Shown here piece by piece: positions 1 through 10,004 of a stretch of DNA of 39,891 nt. Source of the stretch: Oehlia diaphana. Taxonomy: Eukaryota; Glomeromycota; Glomeromycetes; Glomerales; Glomeraceae. The translations under genes and the position numbers were made by a program. The stretch covers positions 63,001 through 102,891 of the forward strand of contig QZLH01000299.1 of assembly GCA_003833135.1 (NCBI GenBank), given 5' to 3'. The number at the start of each line of letters is the position of its first letter. Positions within the stretch are counted from its first letter, which is position 1. The notes beneath the pieces are model-generated. The model saw nothing but the letters and a program-made list of their open reading frames with translations. It was not told where the DNA came from and made no database searches.

Positions 1-14
1 TTTAAAAAAATTAA

Positions 15-48
<34 letters not shown>
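15..48. repeat. T17-A17 self-complementary tract
   Basis: Seventeen T are followed directly by seventeen A, a perfect inverted repeat. A similar T/A tract lies between the start codon and the upstream block of F-box gene 2 (20016-20037), which suggests this window edge is the same position upstream of another F-box gene. Confidence 0.9.
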
Positions 49-76
49 CGAATAAGTGTCTTTATAAATGAAATTG

Positions 77-103
77 CTTTGTGCGACCATAATGATGTTT
101 CAC
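77..103 (-). promoter_or_regulatory. F-box subfamily A upstream block, copy 1
   Basis: Contains TTTGTGCGACCATAATGATG and then TTTCAC. This matches blocks upstream of F-box gene 1 (3002-3065) and F-box gene 2 (20110-20185). In both of those the block lies about 130-215 bases before the start codon on the minus strand. By analogy the gene served by this copy starts just left of position 1. The role as a promoter is inferred from conservation and position only. Confidence 0.5.
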
Positions 104-1371
104 ATGAAAAGATTAAACATTACGTCAATTAGCAGGGATCTTACAATCGCATAATAAAGGTTAAAGACCCACCACTTATTTATAATTATGTTTGTAGTAC
201 CGTAATATTAATTTTTAGTAAAATACATTAAATTATAAAATTGAATTTAGTGAAGGTGAGCTTAGTATTTATATTTTATAGTTGATATTGTATTTATTTT
301 AGATTCAAACCTAAAAAAATCTTTGATTGCCACGTTATTTATTTTTTTTTATTTATTAATCGAATTTTTTTATAGTTAATGGAACCAAATTCTAAGAATT
401 TCTATTTCTCATACCGTAATTTATTTAATGCCGATCTAAACTGAGTAGTATTTTTATAAATAATGGCTAAATTTTGATAAATTTTTTAATTTCAGGAAAT
501 GCATTATAATATTTTGATAAAATTTACTTTAGACGGTCTCCGCATTTCAATCATACTGGAAGCCGCATTTAATGAAATATAATTTATGTCTTAAGGTCGT
601 GATAGATTAACGAGATTAATTAATTTTTAGTAAAAAAGTCGAAATCGTTAACTAATTAATGCTTTTTAATTTATAAATTTTAGAAGTATTTGTTTGTGAG
701 CGATTGAATTATCTTCTTTTTAATTCAAGAAGGATTTCTATATAAGAATTTTCGATAATAATCATCTTCGAATTCATTTTGTCATTTAGAATCATACTGT
801 ACTCGAATTCTTTCGAAATTCAACTAGTTAACAATTCTATAATTTTTTTGTCTTCGTATTAGCGATGATACGTATTGTCAATCCATAAAAGTATGGAGGA
901 ATTAACAGACTGAGATGAATCACGTGAAATAATTTAAACGAAGCTTAGCAAACATGATATTTTGACGTTTAATTGTTGTAAAAATGAACTCGGTCAATAT
1001 TGTCCCGCTTTGTTAATTTTTAATTCTTTTAAATTAAAAAAAACTAAGTTTCATAGTTTTGAAATTATTTTTATACTTTTTTATTTAAACAAAAAAGAAC
1101 TTTTTTTACAATGGTATGTATGATTAATTGATTATTATTATTAATCAGCCGTACATGTAAAATTGGATAATAAGGATGAAGTGAAACTTTTCTATTGTAT
1201 AATAAATAAATTCACAAACTAAATCGCATTTTTTAACGTTATAAAATTACAATAATTTCTAATAATAAAATATATTTCCTAGATTGTTACTATATAAAGT
1301 TTATAATATTCATGGCTAACATAAACAACAGACAATTTTATTTTAAATACTAACATAAGGTAACATAGTAT
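104..1371. repeat. Intergenic; 3' flank of F-box gene 1
   Basis: No coding frame is convincing here. Roughly 715-1360 is the 3' flank of F-box gene 1 and aligns by eye with 3115-3720. Shared landmarks are CAACAGACTGAGATGAA, TTTGACGTTTAATTGTTG and CCGTACATGT. The part around 1087-1190 also aligns with 18149-18262, downstream of F-box gene 2. I see nothing recognisable in 104-700. Confidence 0.7.
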
Positions 1372-2850
1372 TCATATCTTAAAGTCCATATCTCCTACAT
1401 TCATTGAAGATTCATGTCTAAAACTCTTAATTATTCCATTATTTTTATATTTATTAATCAATTTTACATAATCTTCTCCTTCATAAAGAGAATCAGATGT
1501 AAGTATGGAAAGTGGACGACCTTTCCAATTTTCTAAAAATTCTTCCAAGGCTTCCAAAGAGAATTTAATATGATCAAAAAATCTAATTTCTTTTAAATTA
1601 GTTGGTGCTGATCTAATTAATGTATTTAATATTTCTTTCCCGTTTTCTAAATTTTTTTCATCAGTTTCTACCTCATCCATGGTACATATAATTAATAGTA
1701 ATGACTTTAAATTTTGACAAACTTTTAATAATTTTTCAAATTCACTAAAATGTTGCTTTGACGATGAAAATACAAGAGACAAATATTCAATCAAGGGACA
1801 ATTTTCGTAAATTTTACGAATAAAAATGAGGGAATATTCATTAAAGTTTTTATAATAATCATAATAATAATATTCACAAGGGTCTATTGTAATTTTCTTT
1901 AGATGTCCTCCACTATTTTCAATTATAATTGAATTTGCTTTTAAACAATAATATTCTATTCTAAAGACCTCAAGATCACGATAAACACAATTTTTTGATT
2001 GTTCCTCACTGAAAGCTTCAAAACTAGTTATCAATGATTTTAGTTTATGAAGTTTTGGGAGTACTTTTTGCAATGTGCGATCTAAATAATCTAAATATAT
2101 TTCTAAATGATCGATAGTATCTGCCTTTTTTTCTAATGCAAGAAGAATTTCTTTATAAGGATCTATTTTAGAAATCAAACCATCAAAATCATCCATCCAT
2201 TCAAAATACTTTAAATTTTTTTGAACTTCAATTAATTTAACAATTCCAAGATTAGTTTTGTTTATATTATTAATAATGATGAGCTTCTGTATATGTTGAC
2301 AAATACGTGCTAATCCATAAAAGTATGAAATATCGATAGATGTATCACATTTTAATTCATAGAGTGATTCAAAACGGAGTTTAGCTTCTGGAAAATAAAA
2401 TATTTGATACTCGAGTGATCTCATATCTAAATACTTCAATTCTGAACATTTCTTCAAAACGAGACCATAAAATTCTTGTTGTAAAAACAATCGATGATTT
2501 ACTGAAGAAGATCCAATAGAAATTATAGAGTTTATAATATTTACATTAATGCTTCTACAGAAAGATAAATAATCAAACAAAAGTGATTGGCATGAAACTG
2601 ATAATAATTGAATTCCTAATCTTGTTAAAAATTCTTTAATATCATTAGATAAATAAGAAGCAATAATTGTAAATAAATAATTTTTATTATAATAATTAAT
2701 ACCATGGTAGTTCCATGGATTCCTCCATAAAATTGGAACCACAGTTTCACACCAAAGTCTATTAACCATTAGACATGAAAAGAGAGATTTTGAATCGTCT
2801 TGTAATTCTTCAAATAATAAGAAAAGAATATCTTTATTGAGTTTAGACAT
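1372..2850 (-). CDS. F-box/LRR-like protein 1
   Basis: Intronless 492-residue protein. The N-terminal F-box (about residues 4-48) includes VNRLWCETVVPILWRNPW. The rest is a leucine-rich region with irregular LRR-like strands such as LKYLDM, LKYFEW and LKSLLL, and it ends in a conserved NKYKNNGIIKSF tail. F-box proteins bind Skp1 and bring substrates to SCF ubiquitin ligases; the leucine-rich part would be the substrate-binding side. The start is fixed by identical starts in three paralogues (18495-19979, 20374-21864, 26528-28021). It is closest to the 18495 copy, since both lack the extra Val after the first EEL. An upstream block shared with that copy lies at 3002-3065. The family is strongly expanded in Rhizophagus; the target is unknown. 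Confidence 0.93.
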   Translation of the reverse strand: MSKLNKDILFLLFEELQDDSKSLFSCLMVNRLWCETVVPILWRNPWNYHGINYYNKNYLFTIIASYLSNDIKEFLTRLGIQLLSVSCQSLLFDYLSFCRSINVNIINSIISIGSSSVNHRLFLQQEFYGLVLKKCSELKYLDMRSLEYQIFYFPEAKLRFESLYELKCDTSIDISYFYGLARICQHIQKLIIINNINKTNLGIVKLIEVQKNLKYFEWMDDFDGLISKIDPYKEILLALEKKADTIDHLEIYLDYLDRTLQKVLPKLHKLKSLITSFEAFSEEQSKNCVYRDLEVFRIEYYCLKANSIIIENSGGHLKKITIDPCEYYYYDYYKNFNEYSLIFIRKIYENCPLIEYLSLVFSSSKQHFSEFEKLLKVCQNLKSLLLIICTMDEVETDEKNLENGKEILNTLIRSAPTNLKEIRFFDHIKFSLEALEEFLENWKGRPLSILTSDSLYEGEDYVKLINKYKNNGIIKSFRHESSMNVGDMDFKI

Positions 2851-2935
2851 TCTAAATTTTCGAGTTTAATGAATCTTTTATAATTGGAATAACCTAATTT
2901 TATATGGTATCGGATAATGATATATATTTATATAA

Positions 2936-2970
2936 AAAATTTTTTTCTTTTTTAAGAAAATAAAATAAAA
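2936..2970. other. T-rich/A-rich tract in F-box gene 1 leader
   Basis: A T-rich run passes into an A-rich run between the start codon of gene 1 and its upstream block. It sits where the cleaner T13-A9 tract sits upstream of F-box gene 2. It could be a nucleosome-depleting poly(dA:dT) promoter element; that role is inferred. Confidence 0.4.
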
Positions 2971-3001
2971 TTGAAACAAACTATCATTAATTTATATAAT
3001 A

Positions 3002-3065
3002 AACAACGGAAATAAACTCCGGTCGAATTAGATTATTTTGTGCGACCATAATGATGATCGAATAA
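3002..3065 (-). promoter_or_regulatory. F-box subfamily A upstream block, copy 2
   Basis: Conserved block 152-215 bases upstream of the start of F-box gene 1. It contains CTCCGGTCGAATT followed by TTTTGTGCGACCATAATG and ATGATCGAATA. Copies lie at 77-103, 20110-20185 and 38414-38488. Two of the four sit at nearly the same distance from an intact F-box start, so a shared core promoter or activator site is the simplest reading. No experimental support is available. Confidence 0.6.
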
Positions 3066-3114
3066 TGTTAAACAACATTAGCCCTGTTGATCTATTTTCC
3101 GTGTAACATGACAC

Positions 3115-3725
3115 AAAACTTTTTAATTCAAAGAATCGATAATATATTCATCTTTGAATTCATCTTGTTATTTATAATACGTGAATTCTTACGAAATTCA
3201 ACTGATTTAATAATCCTATAATTTTTTTGTTTTCGTATAAGCGATGATATTATTAACAATTCATAAAAGTATGAAGAAATCAACAGACTGAGATGAAGCA
3301 CGCAAAATGATTTAAAGCCAACATAATTTGACGTTTAATTGTTGTAAAAATGAACTCGTTCAATATTTTCATGATTTGATTATTTTTTTTAATTTTTTTA
3401 AATTAAGAAAACTGAAGTTTCATAGCTTTGAAATTATATATTTTTATACTTTTTTATTTAAACAAAAAATACAATGGTATGATTATCTGTACTAATATTA
3501 TTTATTAATGAACCGTACATGTGAAATTGGATATGGATAAATAAGGGTGAATTTAGAAGTTTCCAACACATTTTTAACGTTATAAAATTATAATTTTTAA
3601 TATATTTCCTAGATTATATATAAAGTACATTAAGTACGTTACTCTATCAAGTCTATAATATTCTTCTGATAAAATATATAAACAACAAACAATTCAATTT
3701 TGAGTGGTAACATAGTTTTTGTATA
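3115..3725. repeat. Orphan F-box 3' flank (gene body lost)
   Basis: A direct repeat of the 3' flank of F-box gene 1 (about 715-1371), in the same order and orientation. Homology runs to the point where the stop codon should be: GGTAACATAG then TTTTTGTATATTA, against GGTAACATAG then TATTCATATCTTA in gene 1. Instead of an F-box gene, a TIR element begins here. This marks a third F-box unit whose coding body has gone. Confidence 0.75.
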
Positions 3726-4092
3726 TTAGGCCTGTTCAATTCTGATCGTTCGGGATTTTGATCGGGTTTTGAATTGATAATTATTGGTTGATGAAATTGT
3801 GTGACCTGATCAACGACCCGAACTTTCCGAACAACAAAATTGTGGTATCATTTTGATCACCTTTTTTAACGTGTCTGGTATCTAGTGAAGTTTTAATACG
3901 CGCCCTCAAAAAGTTTATTATACTTTTATGTATTGCTTATTTGCCATTTTTATAAAAGAAAAATATTTTAATATACGAAAAAATAAGGTGATCATTCAAT
4001 AAGCCGCTCAATTTTGATTTTGATCACATGATAGGATTGGTTAATGGATTTTCGATCAAAAAACCCGAACGATCAGAAATGAACAGGCCTAT
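3726..4092. mobile_element. MITE-like TIR element, about 365 bp
   Basis: The termini are inverted repeats of roughly 35-40 bases: GGCCTGTTCA followed by TTCTGATCGTTCGGG on the left, and the reverse complement (CCCGAACGATCAGAA, then TGAACAGGCC) on the right. TA flanks both ends, consistent with a TA target duplication, although left-hand TTA could also suggest a TWA target as in PIF/Harbinger-type MITEs. A second, internal GATCA-containing inverted signal is present. No transposase is encoded; the open frame at its right end reads through the terminal repeat and is not a gene. Confidence 0.8.
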
Positions 4093-4651
4093 TGATATAC
4101 ACGAAAACTTCTGGTGCCATATAAGGCAATACTCCATAAATTCCTTCTTGTTTAGCTTATTGCTTTTCATTATTTGCTATTATCAGTTGGACGCTTGTGT
4201 AAATTTTATGATATTACAGGTATGATCCTTTGTATATGTAATTTCGTATCATATCTGTAACTTTTAGTAGTAGTAATATATATTACGAACAGTAAATGAA
4301 TTATCATACCAGCAAATTAGTGATTATAACTGTAAATAAATAATTATACCGTAACGATATCAACAAAACGTAACGTAACTATTTAAATAAAAAGTATGTT
4401 AAACTATCAGATTGATTAGATTAATTAGAATAGTATTAAACTCAAACTCATGTTATAAAATACAAGTTTATTCACATAAATCAAAAAAGCTAATTTATCG
4501 ATTTACTTGATTCTATATATGTATGTGTCTTTATGTGTCTATTGATATCGTAATGCGCCAAGAATTCGAATGATTTGTGTGATGTAGCAATTAGGACATT
4601 CGATTTATTTAACTTTTTAATAATTTTTAACGCGAAAACAAAACTATAAAC
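4093..4651. other. Intergenic, presumed promoter of 4652 gene
   Basis: A+T-rich sequence without a convincing coding frame. It contains a local AACGTAACGTAAC repeat near 4376 and a T-rich leader just before the 4652 start. No F-box coding sequence resumes after the TIR element. Confidence 0.5.
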
Positions 4652-4986
4652 ATGTCAGATAAACTTTTAGCTTTACGGCACAAAAAGGTCTTAGAACTAC
4701 TGCAAAAGCCAGAAACGAAAGAGCATTTGGAGGAGTTGGCCAGAAAATCTATTAATATGACTGCACTGAAAAAGTGACAGGAAGCAGGTGAACCATTTGA
4801 AGAAGACGACGAAGTTTTAGGTATTTATAATCACTAGAACATTTAAATCTCAATATATTAAAACATTATCTGTTTAACTTCTAGCATTCAAAGAATATAA
4901 AGAAATCGAAGCTCGTAAAAATGGCGTTAATTTTGAATCAGTTGGAGAAGTCATTAGAACAAAATCAGCTGATAAGTCTATTTAAA
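4652..4986 (+). pseudogene. Small two-exon gene with an in-frame stop
   Basis: The reading begins MSDKLLALRHKKVLELLQKP and gives a charged helical protein. Exon 1 ends at 4821 in front of a GTATTT donor; an AG acceptor at about 4884-4885 restores the same frame, which ends at TAA near 4986. Joined, it encodes about 90 residues. One TGA at 4775-4777 interrupts exon 1 between ALKK and QEAGEPFEEDDEVL; the frame is otherwise intact on both sides, so a TGG-to-TGA change or a base-call error would explain it. Codon use and the intron look like a genuine gene. I do not recognise the family. It may be the 5' part of a longer gene, since the next 400 bases also hold an open frame. Confidence 0.45.
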
Positions 4987-5099
4987 GTTCTACTGATTAA
5001 TACCAAACTCTCAAGTCCTTTTAACTTTAAGGAGCCGGAGGATGTAATTTTGCCAAGAACGAAGGTCTGGAAATATGTTTAGGATTTACGCCAACAAGG

Positions 5100-5393
5100 A
5101 TGATAAAACCGGGAAGGCTAGCTCATCTCATACTCCCAGAGCCGGAGAACAACCCCGTTCCACCAAATATAAGAACGATAAATATTGTTGCAAAAGTTCT
5201 AGTCCAAGATCAAAAACCAACACTGTCAGAACACACAACAAATATGAGTGATTTAGGCCTCTTGAACACCATTATTGGTAAATATGTGAGGATAAATGTA
5301 CGAAAATACAAAGAAATGAACTATTTTGCGTCCACAGTCGGAGATCTTATACATAAAGAAGAATCTTTATACGCTTTAAATATGATCGCTTAA
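5100..5393 (+). CDS. Uncertain ORF, 97 aa
   Basis: The frame is open from about 5029, just after a TAA, to 5393, with its first ATG at 5100. A second plus-strand frame over 5079-5250 is also open and has a basic, Ser/Thr-rich composition that looks at least as natural (it reads RIYANKDDKTGKASSSHTPR). Which frame was coding cannot be decided by eye. It may be a 3' exon or relic of the broken gene at 4652. No domain is recognised. Confidence 0.22.
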   Translation: MIKPGRLAHLILPEPENNPVPPNIRTINIVAKVLVQDQKPTLSEHTTNMSDLGLLNTIIGKYVRINVRKYKEMNYFASTVGDLIHKEESLYALNMIA

Positions 5394-5842
5394 CATACAG
5401 CTTATGTGAATTGATATTTTTTTAGTGACTATATAACCAATGTGGTAATATAAATTGAAATTGTCTTGAATAAATTATTGTAGCGCAAGTTGCAAAATTT
5501 TTTCATAACACCAAAATATTTCTTACATGATTAATGGCAATTTGGTAACCTTCTTAAAAGAATGAACGAAAAATTATATATTCTTTATTATTACATACTT
5601 TTATGGAATAGGGAGCAAAAACAAAATCATTAAAATTTCCATTCGATCATACTTTTTGATGTTTCGACCAAATATTCAAGATTTGTTTATTATTAAAGAC
5701 AATATTACGCTTAAAATTTTTATTATGACATCATAGTACAAAATTTTCTCTTTTATTATATGACATTTCCACTGACTAATATGATCAACCTTTCCGTGCT
5801 TACGGCGGGCCATAAAAAACAACAAAGAGATATATTATTTTA

Positions 5843-6040
5843 TAACTAGAATATGCATTTTGCAGGGGACTTCGTCCTCCATTGCTTAATTTTCTGTATT
5901 GAAATATTCAAATTTAATCTATAAGTTGCATTTTGCTAGCGTTTACAAAAATAATCAAAATTTAATTAGTAATTTTTTTTAATTTTTATAAACCAAAATT
6001 ATTATTTTTTTTAAAAAGACTGAAATTTATTTAATAAATT
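5843..6040. repeat. Dispersed repeat, copy 1
   Basis: Shares CTAGAATATGCATTTTG, TTAATTTTCTGTATT and the GACTGAAATTTATT end with 25619-25775. This copy has a 22-base palindrome-bearing insertion at 5863-5884 (GGGGAC, TTC, GTCCTC) that is absent from the other copy. Confidence 0.65.
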
Positions 6041-6043
6041 ACT

Positions 6044-6070
6044 AGCTGTAGCCTGTTGCATTGCAATGAG
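6044..6070 (+). repeat. Dispersed motif AGCTGTARCCTRTTGC
   Basis: AGCTGTAGCCTGTTGCATTG recurs as AGCTGTAACCTATTGCTTTG at 15684-15710. It is probably the edge of a degraded transposable element. Confidence 0.45.
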
Positions 6071-6899
6071 ATTTATTATTGAAAAGAAACATTCCTGAAA
6101 AGTTTTGTACTATAATGGTCTATTGCTATTAAAAAAATTTTTAACAAAAAATTTTACGATCTATTGGTGTAATTAAAAAAAAAATTATATATAATATCTG
6201 TCTTATGTATTATACTGCTCTATTGTTATCATTGGAAAAAATTTTGTTATATCTATACACAGTGATATGCAATTAATTTGAGAAATTTTGTACGCGTCAC
6301 GTTTCATATAGATTTACTATCACTGGCTTCATTCCTTCCTTCCATTTTTAACAAATTAAACTAATTAAAATGTATGTTGCGGAAATTAGTTCCAATTTCC
6401 ATGAATTGTATATGTCATTTGAAATTTACAAATTTCCATTATATAAATGTAATTTAAATTGCAATAAAACCATCTTTATATATCATTTAAATTTATGATA
6501 TTTTTTATATTATAAAGAAATATTAATGAAATTCTGCTCATATTTGCAAGTATATAGCTAAAATATTAATAAAATGTTATTGATTGGTGATTGCTAAACG
6601 TCGGCTGGATGATTGTCGCCCGGGTTTTTTTTTCAAATGTCACATGATTTACAATATATGGAGTAAATTTATTAGTTGGCTGACGGCAGATTTTTTTAAC
6701 TTAGCTAATTTTTGATTGGTTAAACTTAAAATTTTATCGCAAAAGATATTTCTTTAAAATAAATTTTTTGCAGATATATTTATTCAAAATAACCTTATTT
6801 AATGAAAATATTTAAATTTAAGTTATATATTTACGATTTAATGAAGTGATACAAACAAAAGAAATAACAACAATAAATAAAAAGATAAGTAAATTACAA

Positions 6900-7260
6900 T
6901 TATCAAGGAGAAAGATGCTAATAAAAAAATGAAATAACAATGGAGTAAAGTAATAGAAGATGAAAGGGAGTAAAAAAGAGTAATGAGAAGTGATAGGAAA
7001 AAAAAGGAGAAATAGGACATGATGGGAGATGAAAGGAGTGATGGGAGTCAAAAAGAAGTGATGGGAAGATGAAGAGGAGTGATGGGAAGATGAAGAGGAG
7101 TGATGGGAGATGAAAAGAAATGATAGGAAGTAAACAGGAGAGAAAAAGAGATAATGGAAAATGAAAAGATGTAATAGAAAATAATGGGAGACGAATAATG
7201 AGAAATAATATGAGGTGAAAAATGATGAGAGACAAAAAATAAAAAAACGATCATGATAGG
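6900..7260 (+). repeat. Purine-rich minisatellite
   Basis: The plus strand is almost all A and G, with GTGATGGGAAGATGAAGAGG-type units repeated head to tail (clearest at 7050-7110). The minus-strand open frames across it are low-complexity Ser/Phe/His/Leu translations of this repeat and are not called as genes. Confidence 0.75.
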
Positions 7261-7790
7261 AGGTTGGGTAATGATAGGAAATCAAGAAAATAAAACCATA
7301 AAGTAAAAAAAATTGAAGTTAGTAAGATAAGATAGAAACGAAATAAAAAAACATAAATAAAAAATAAAAAAACATGCCTTTATTAATTTTAGAACCGAAA
7401 GACTAAAATATCTAAAAAAAAATGAAATAAAATTAGTGAAAAAAAAATATGAAACAGAACAAAATAAAAAAAATAAAAAAAATGAGTAAGAAATGAAACG
7501 TAAAGTGAAAAACAACTGAACCTTAATTGCAGTTAATATAGTTTTCAACTATACTATACAAACAACTCTATACAACATTGGAAGTATATATTTATCATAT
7601 TCAATATCGTTTAACCGTTAATTGTAGAACCGAAGGACTTAAAGGACCTAAAAACAATGAAATAGGGTTAGTAAGAAACAAAGTGTAAGAATGTAAGTTA
7701 GAAATAAAATAAAAGAAAAAAAGAAAAAAAGAACCGAGGAAACGAACCTATACTGATAACGAACAAATAAATCATGACACGATCATGTGG
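7261..7790 (+). repeat. Purine-rich dispersed repeat
   Basis: A long A/G-biased stretch contains GAACCGAAAGACTAAAAT (7392) and GAACCGAAGGACTTAAAG (7627). In reverse complement these match TTTTTAGGTC(...)CTTTCGGTTC-type segments in the pyrimidine-rich block at 23401-24290, so the two blocks are probably inverted copies of one family. Confidence 0.55.
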
Positions 7791-7843
7791 CCAATCTATC
7801 CAATCAAAAATATTAAATCTGTCATGTGACCGAAGACCTTCCC

Positions 7844-8083
7844 CAGTATCAGAGACCCGGGATTTTTATGATTTTTAACAATTTTATTCCGACACGTGAC
7901 AACTAGCCTATCATTATTGCATATTTTAATCGTTTTGGGTAAAATTATTGTCGTGTCACTAGCGCAACCTAAGTTGGCCTGCATTAATATGCAATCCGGC
8001 TAGAATTATCAGGAATTTTTTCCGTTATCGTGATAAAAATTTACGATTTAATATCGGAATAAGTCCGGGTCTCTGCCCGGTAT
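7844..8083. mobile_element. Short TIR element candidate, about 240 bp
   Basis: CAGAGACCCGG near the left end (7850-7860) has an inverted partner CCGGGTCTCTG near the right end (8065-8075), with further inverted matches TTATTCCGA and CGGAATAA inside each arm. No coding capacity. Its right end abuts the element starting at 8086, so the two may be nested or adjacent insertions. Confidence 0.5.
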
Positions 8084-8085
8084 CA

Positions 8086-8746
8086 CCGTCACTTTTCTAC
8101 CCCACGTGATTTTGTGCCACATCACCTCATTGATTTATTTATTTATTTGTAACTTTCGTAACTCTTTCTTCCTTTTTCTCTTTCTTTCTTTAATGTCAGA
8201 CAAAAAGTTTATAAAAAGCTGTAAATATCAAGTTTAAATAATTATTTAAATATAAAATTTGTTGTTGATTTATTTTTTAACTACATATTAACTGTTTTTA
8301 TTTTTTTTGTTTATTTTCTTTATACAAAGATTAGAGTGTAATTTTGGTACTTTGGTCATTCTTTGAAGGCTAAATAAAGCTTAACAAGTATAGCATTACT
8401 CATAAATTATTTTTATTGAATTATTTTACATATTTGTGGAGTTATAATTATACTTTGTAACAATATTAAGTGCATTATACATTTTTTAAATCTCTTTAGG
8501 CAACGCGCGTTTTTATATTTATTTGGGTGTTATTTATTATATTTATTTTATGGGTTACGCGTTAATAAATGAGCAGACAGTAAAAAATCAAACAAACTTA
8601 TCATTTTTTGTCAATAAAGCATACTTTATTGTTTTATTAACTTTTAGTAAATAATTTTTTTATTAAATTTAAAAACATATGTTACGCAAAAAAGCAAATG
8701 AGGCTGATGCGCCACAAAAAATCACGTGGAGGTAGAAAAGTGACGG
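8086..8746. mobile_element. TIR element candidate, about 660 bp
   Basis: The left end (8086-8140) reads CCGTCACTTTTCTACC, CCACGTGATTTT, then GTGCCACATCACCTCATT. The right end (8691-8746) is its reverse complement with a few differences (AATGAGGCTGATGCGCCAC, AAAATCACGTGG, GGTAGAAAAGTGACGG). The interior is A+T-rich and noncoding. TA lies near both borders, so a TA-target element is possible. No transposase is seen, so this is a MITE or internally deleted copy. Confidence 0.7.
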
Positions 8747-9133
8747 GTAAATCCTGGCGACAATGAACACGCTATTAATAATTAAATATAATTAAACACT
8801 ATGGTAGCATCACGCCTAGCATTTATGTCTGAATTGTTTCCTCTTTTGATTCCTTTGCTGTTTAATTGATGATTTCTCATTATCATAATCATTTGTATTG
8901 TTAAACTGTATTATTTATCATCGTTTGGTGGTACTTAAAAATAAAATAGGATCTACAATAAATCAGTGATTTCAATATAAAATTAAGAAAAAAAAAATAG
9001 AGTTAATACACGCCAATTAACGAAAAACAGATCCACATCATATAAATCAACTTACCAGAAATCTTAGATGAATAGAAAACAAAGAGAAGTCCATTTATAT
9101 CTTACATCACAAATTTCAAATGCAGTTAAGGGA
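8747..9133. other. Gene-free stretch
   Basis: No coding frame, RNA gene or clear repeat was recognised. The sequence is A+T-rich with scattered CAATTAA-type words. Confidence 0.5.
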
Positions 9134-9430
9134 AGACCCATTTCTATAAATAAGCAAAAGAAATGTTAAAATTTTTTTTCACATAATAAAGAAGCCCATT
9201 CCCTCACCTCTCTTACTTACTAAAATGGGCCTTTTCAAACATATTCTCTAAAAAAGGGAAAAACAAATGTTAGAAACATTTCTGTCATTCCAAACTCATC
9301 TATCCCTCACTTCCACTTACTAAATAGATCTTTTGCTTTATTTTCCTAAAAAAAGAATAATTAAGAATGTTAGACGTATTTTCTAATGTTCTTTTACATA
9401 AAAACCACTCTTTTTACCCTATAAAAAAAG
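9134..9430. repeat. Three divergent tandem units of about 100-115 bp
   Basis: Each unit has an A-rich AAAGAAATGTTA-like segment, a TTTC/TTCT segment, a CTCACTTNCACTTACTAAA-like segment and a closing CCTTTT-rich stretch. The three units differ by many substitutions and indels, so this is an old tandem array. Confidence 0.5.
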
Positions 9431-9918
9431 TGAGTGAAAAACAAACATTTTATTTAGCTTAAATATTATTTGCATGTGATAAATCGCCATGGTAATACAT
9501 TACATTTTCCAAAGATTAATACCAAAAAATATACTTAACAAAATTTTTTTGTTGCATTTTTTGTATAAAAAAAAAAAAAAATATAGAAAGAATGAGAACG
9601 TCAACAATTGAAAAAAAGCTTGTGTAACTGTTTCTATCCTTTTATATGAAAGTATAATTATTCCAATTATTCCAAATAAAGCTTAATAGACATTTTGTAT
9701 AACACATAGTAAATCTATATTTGCTACAATTTTTATAATCATTCTCCTAATAAGGATTTCTCCAATGATGGTGCAAAATACAAGACTACTTTTTATATAT
9801 AGTATTTTTTTTATATTATAGTTTAATATAAATAATTAATTGTTGTAATTATTGTATTTAGTTACCGAAAAAAGAAAAGTGTCGTTTTAAAAAAGCCATT
9901 TACCACGCACAATCGCAC

Positions 9919-9950
<32 letters not shown>
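9431..9950. other. Gene-free A+T-rich stretch with poly(A)
   Basis: No gene recognised. It ends in a run of about 28 A at 9919-9946. Confidence 0.6.
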
Positions 9951-9951
<1 letters not shown>

Positions 9952-10004
9952 TTACGAAAAATTTTTTTTTTTTTCGAAGTTAAATTTGTTTTTCACAAAA
10001 AAAA

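Larger units (their letters stand above)
5394..6899. other. Gene-free stretch with dispersed repeats
   Basis: No coding frame is supported. It contains a segment shared with 25619-25775 (about 5843-6040) and a short motif shared with 15684-15710 (6044-6070). The remainder is A+T-rich unique-looking sequence with a G+C-richer patch near 6596-6625. Confidence 0.6.

Noticed and set aside
4028..4225. Plus-strand open frame of 65 codons
   Set aside because: It starts inside the right terminal repeat of the MITE-like element and continues into unrelated DNA.
6818..7548. Several overlapping minus-strand open frames
   Set aside because: They translate a purine-rich repeat into Phe/Leu/Ser/His low-complexity protein in several frames at once.
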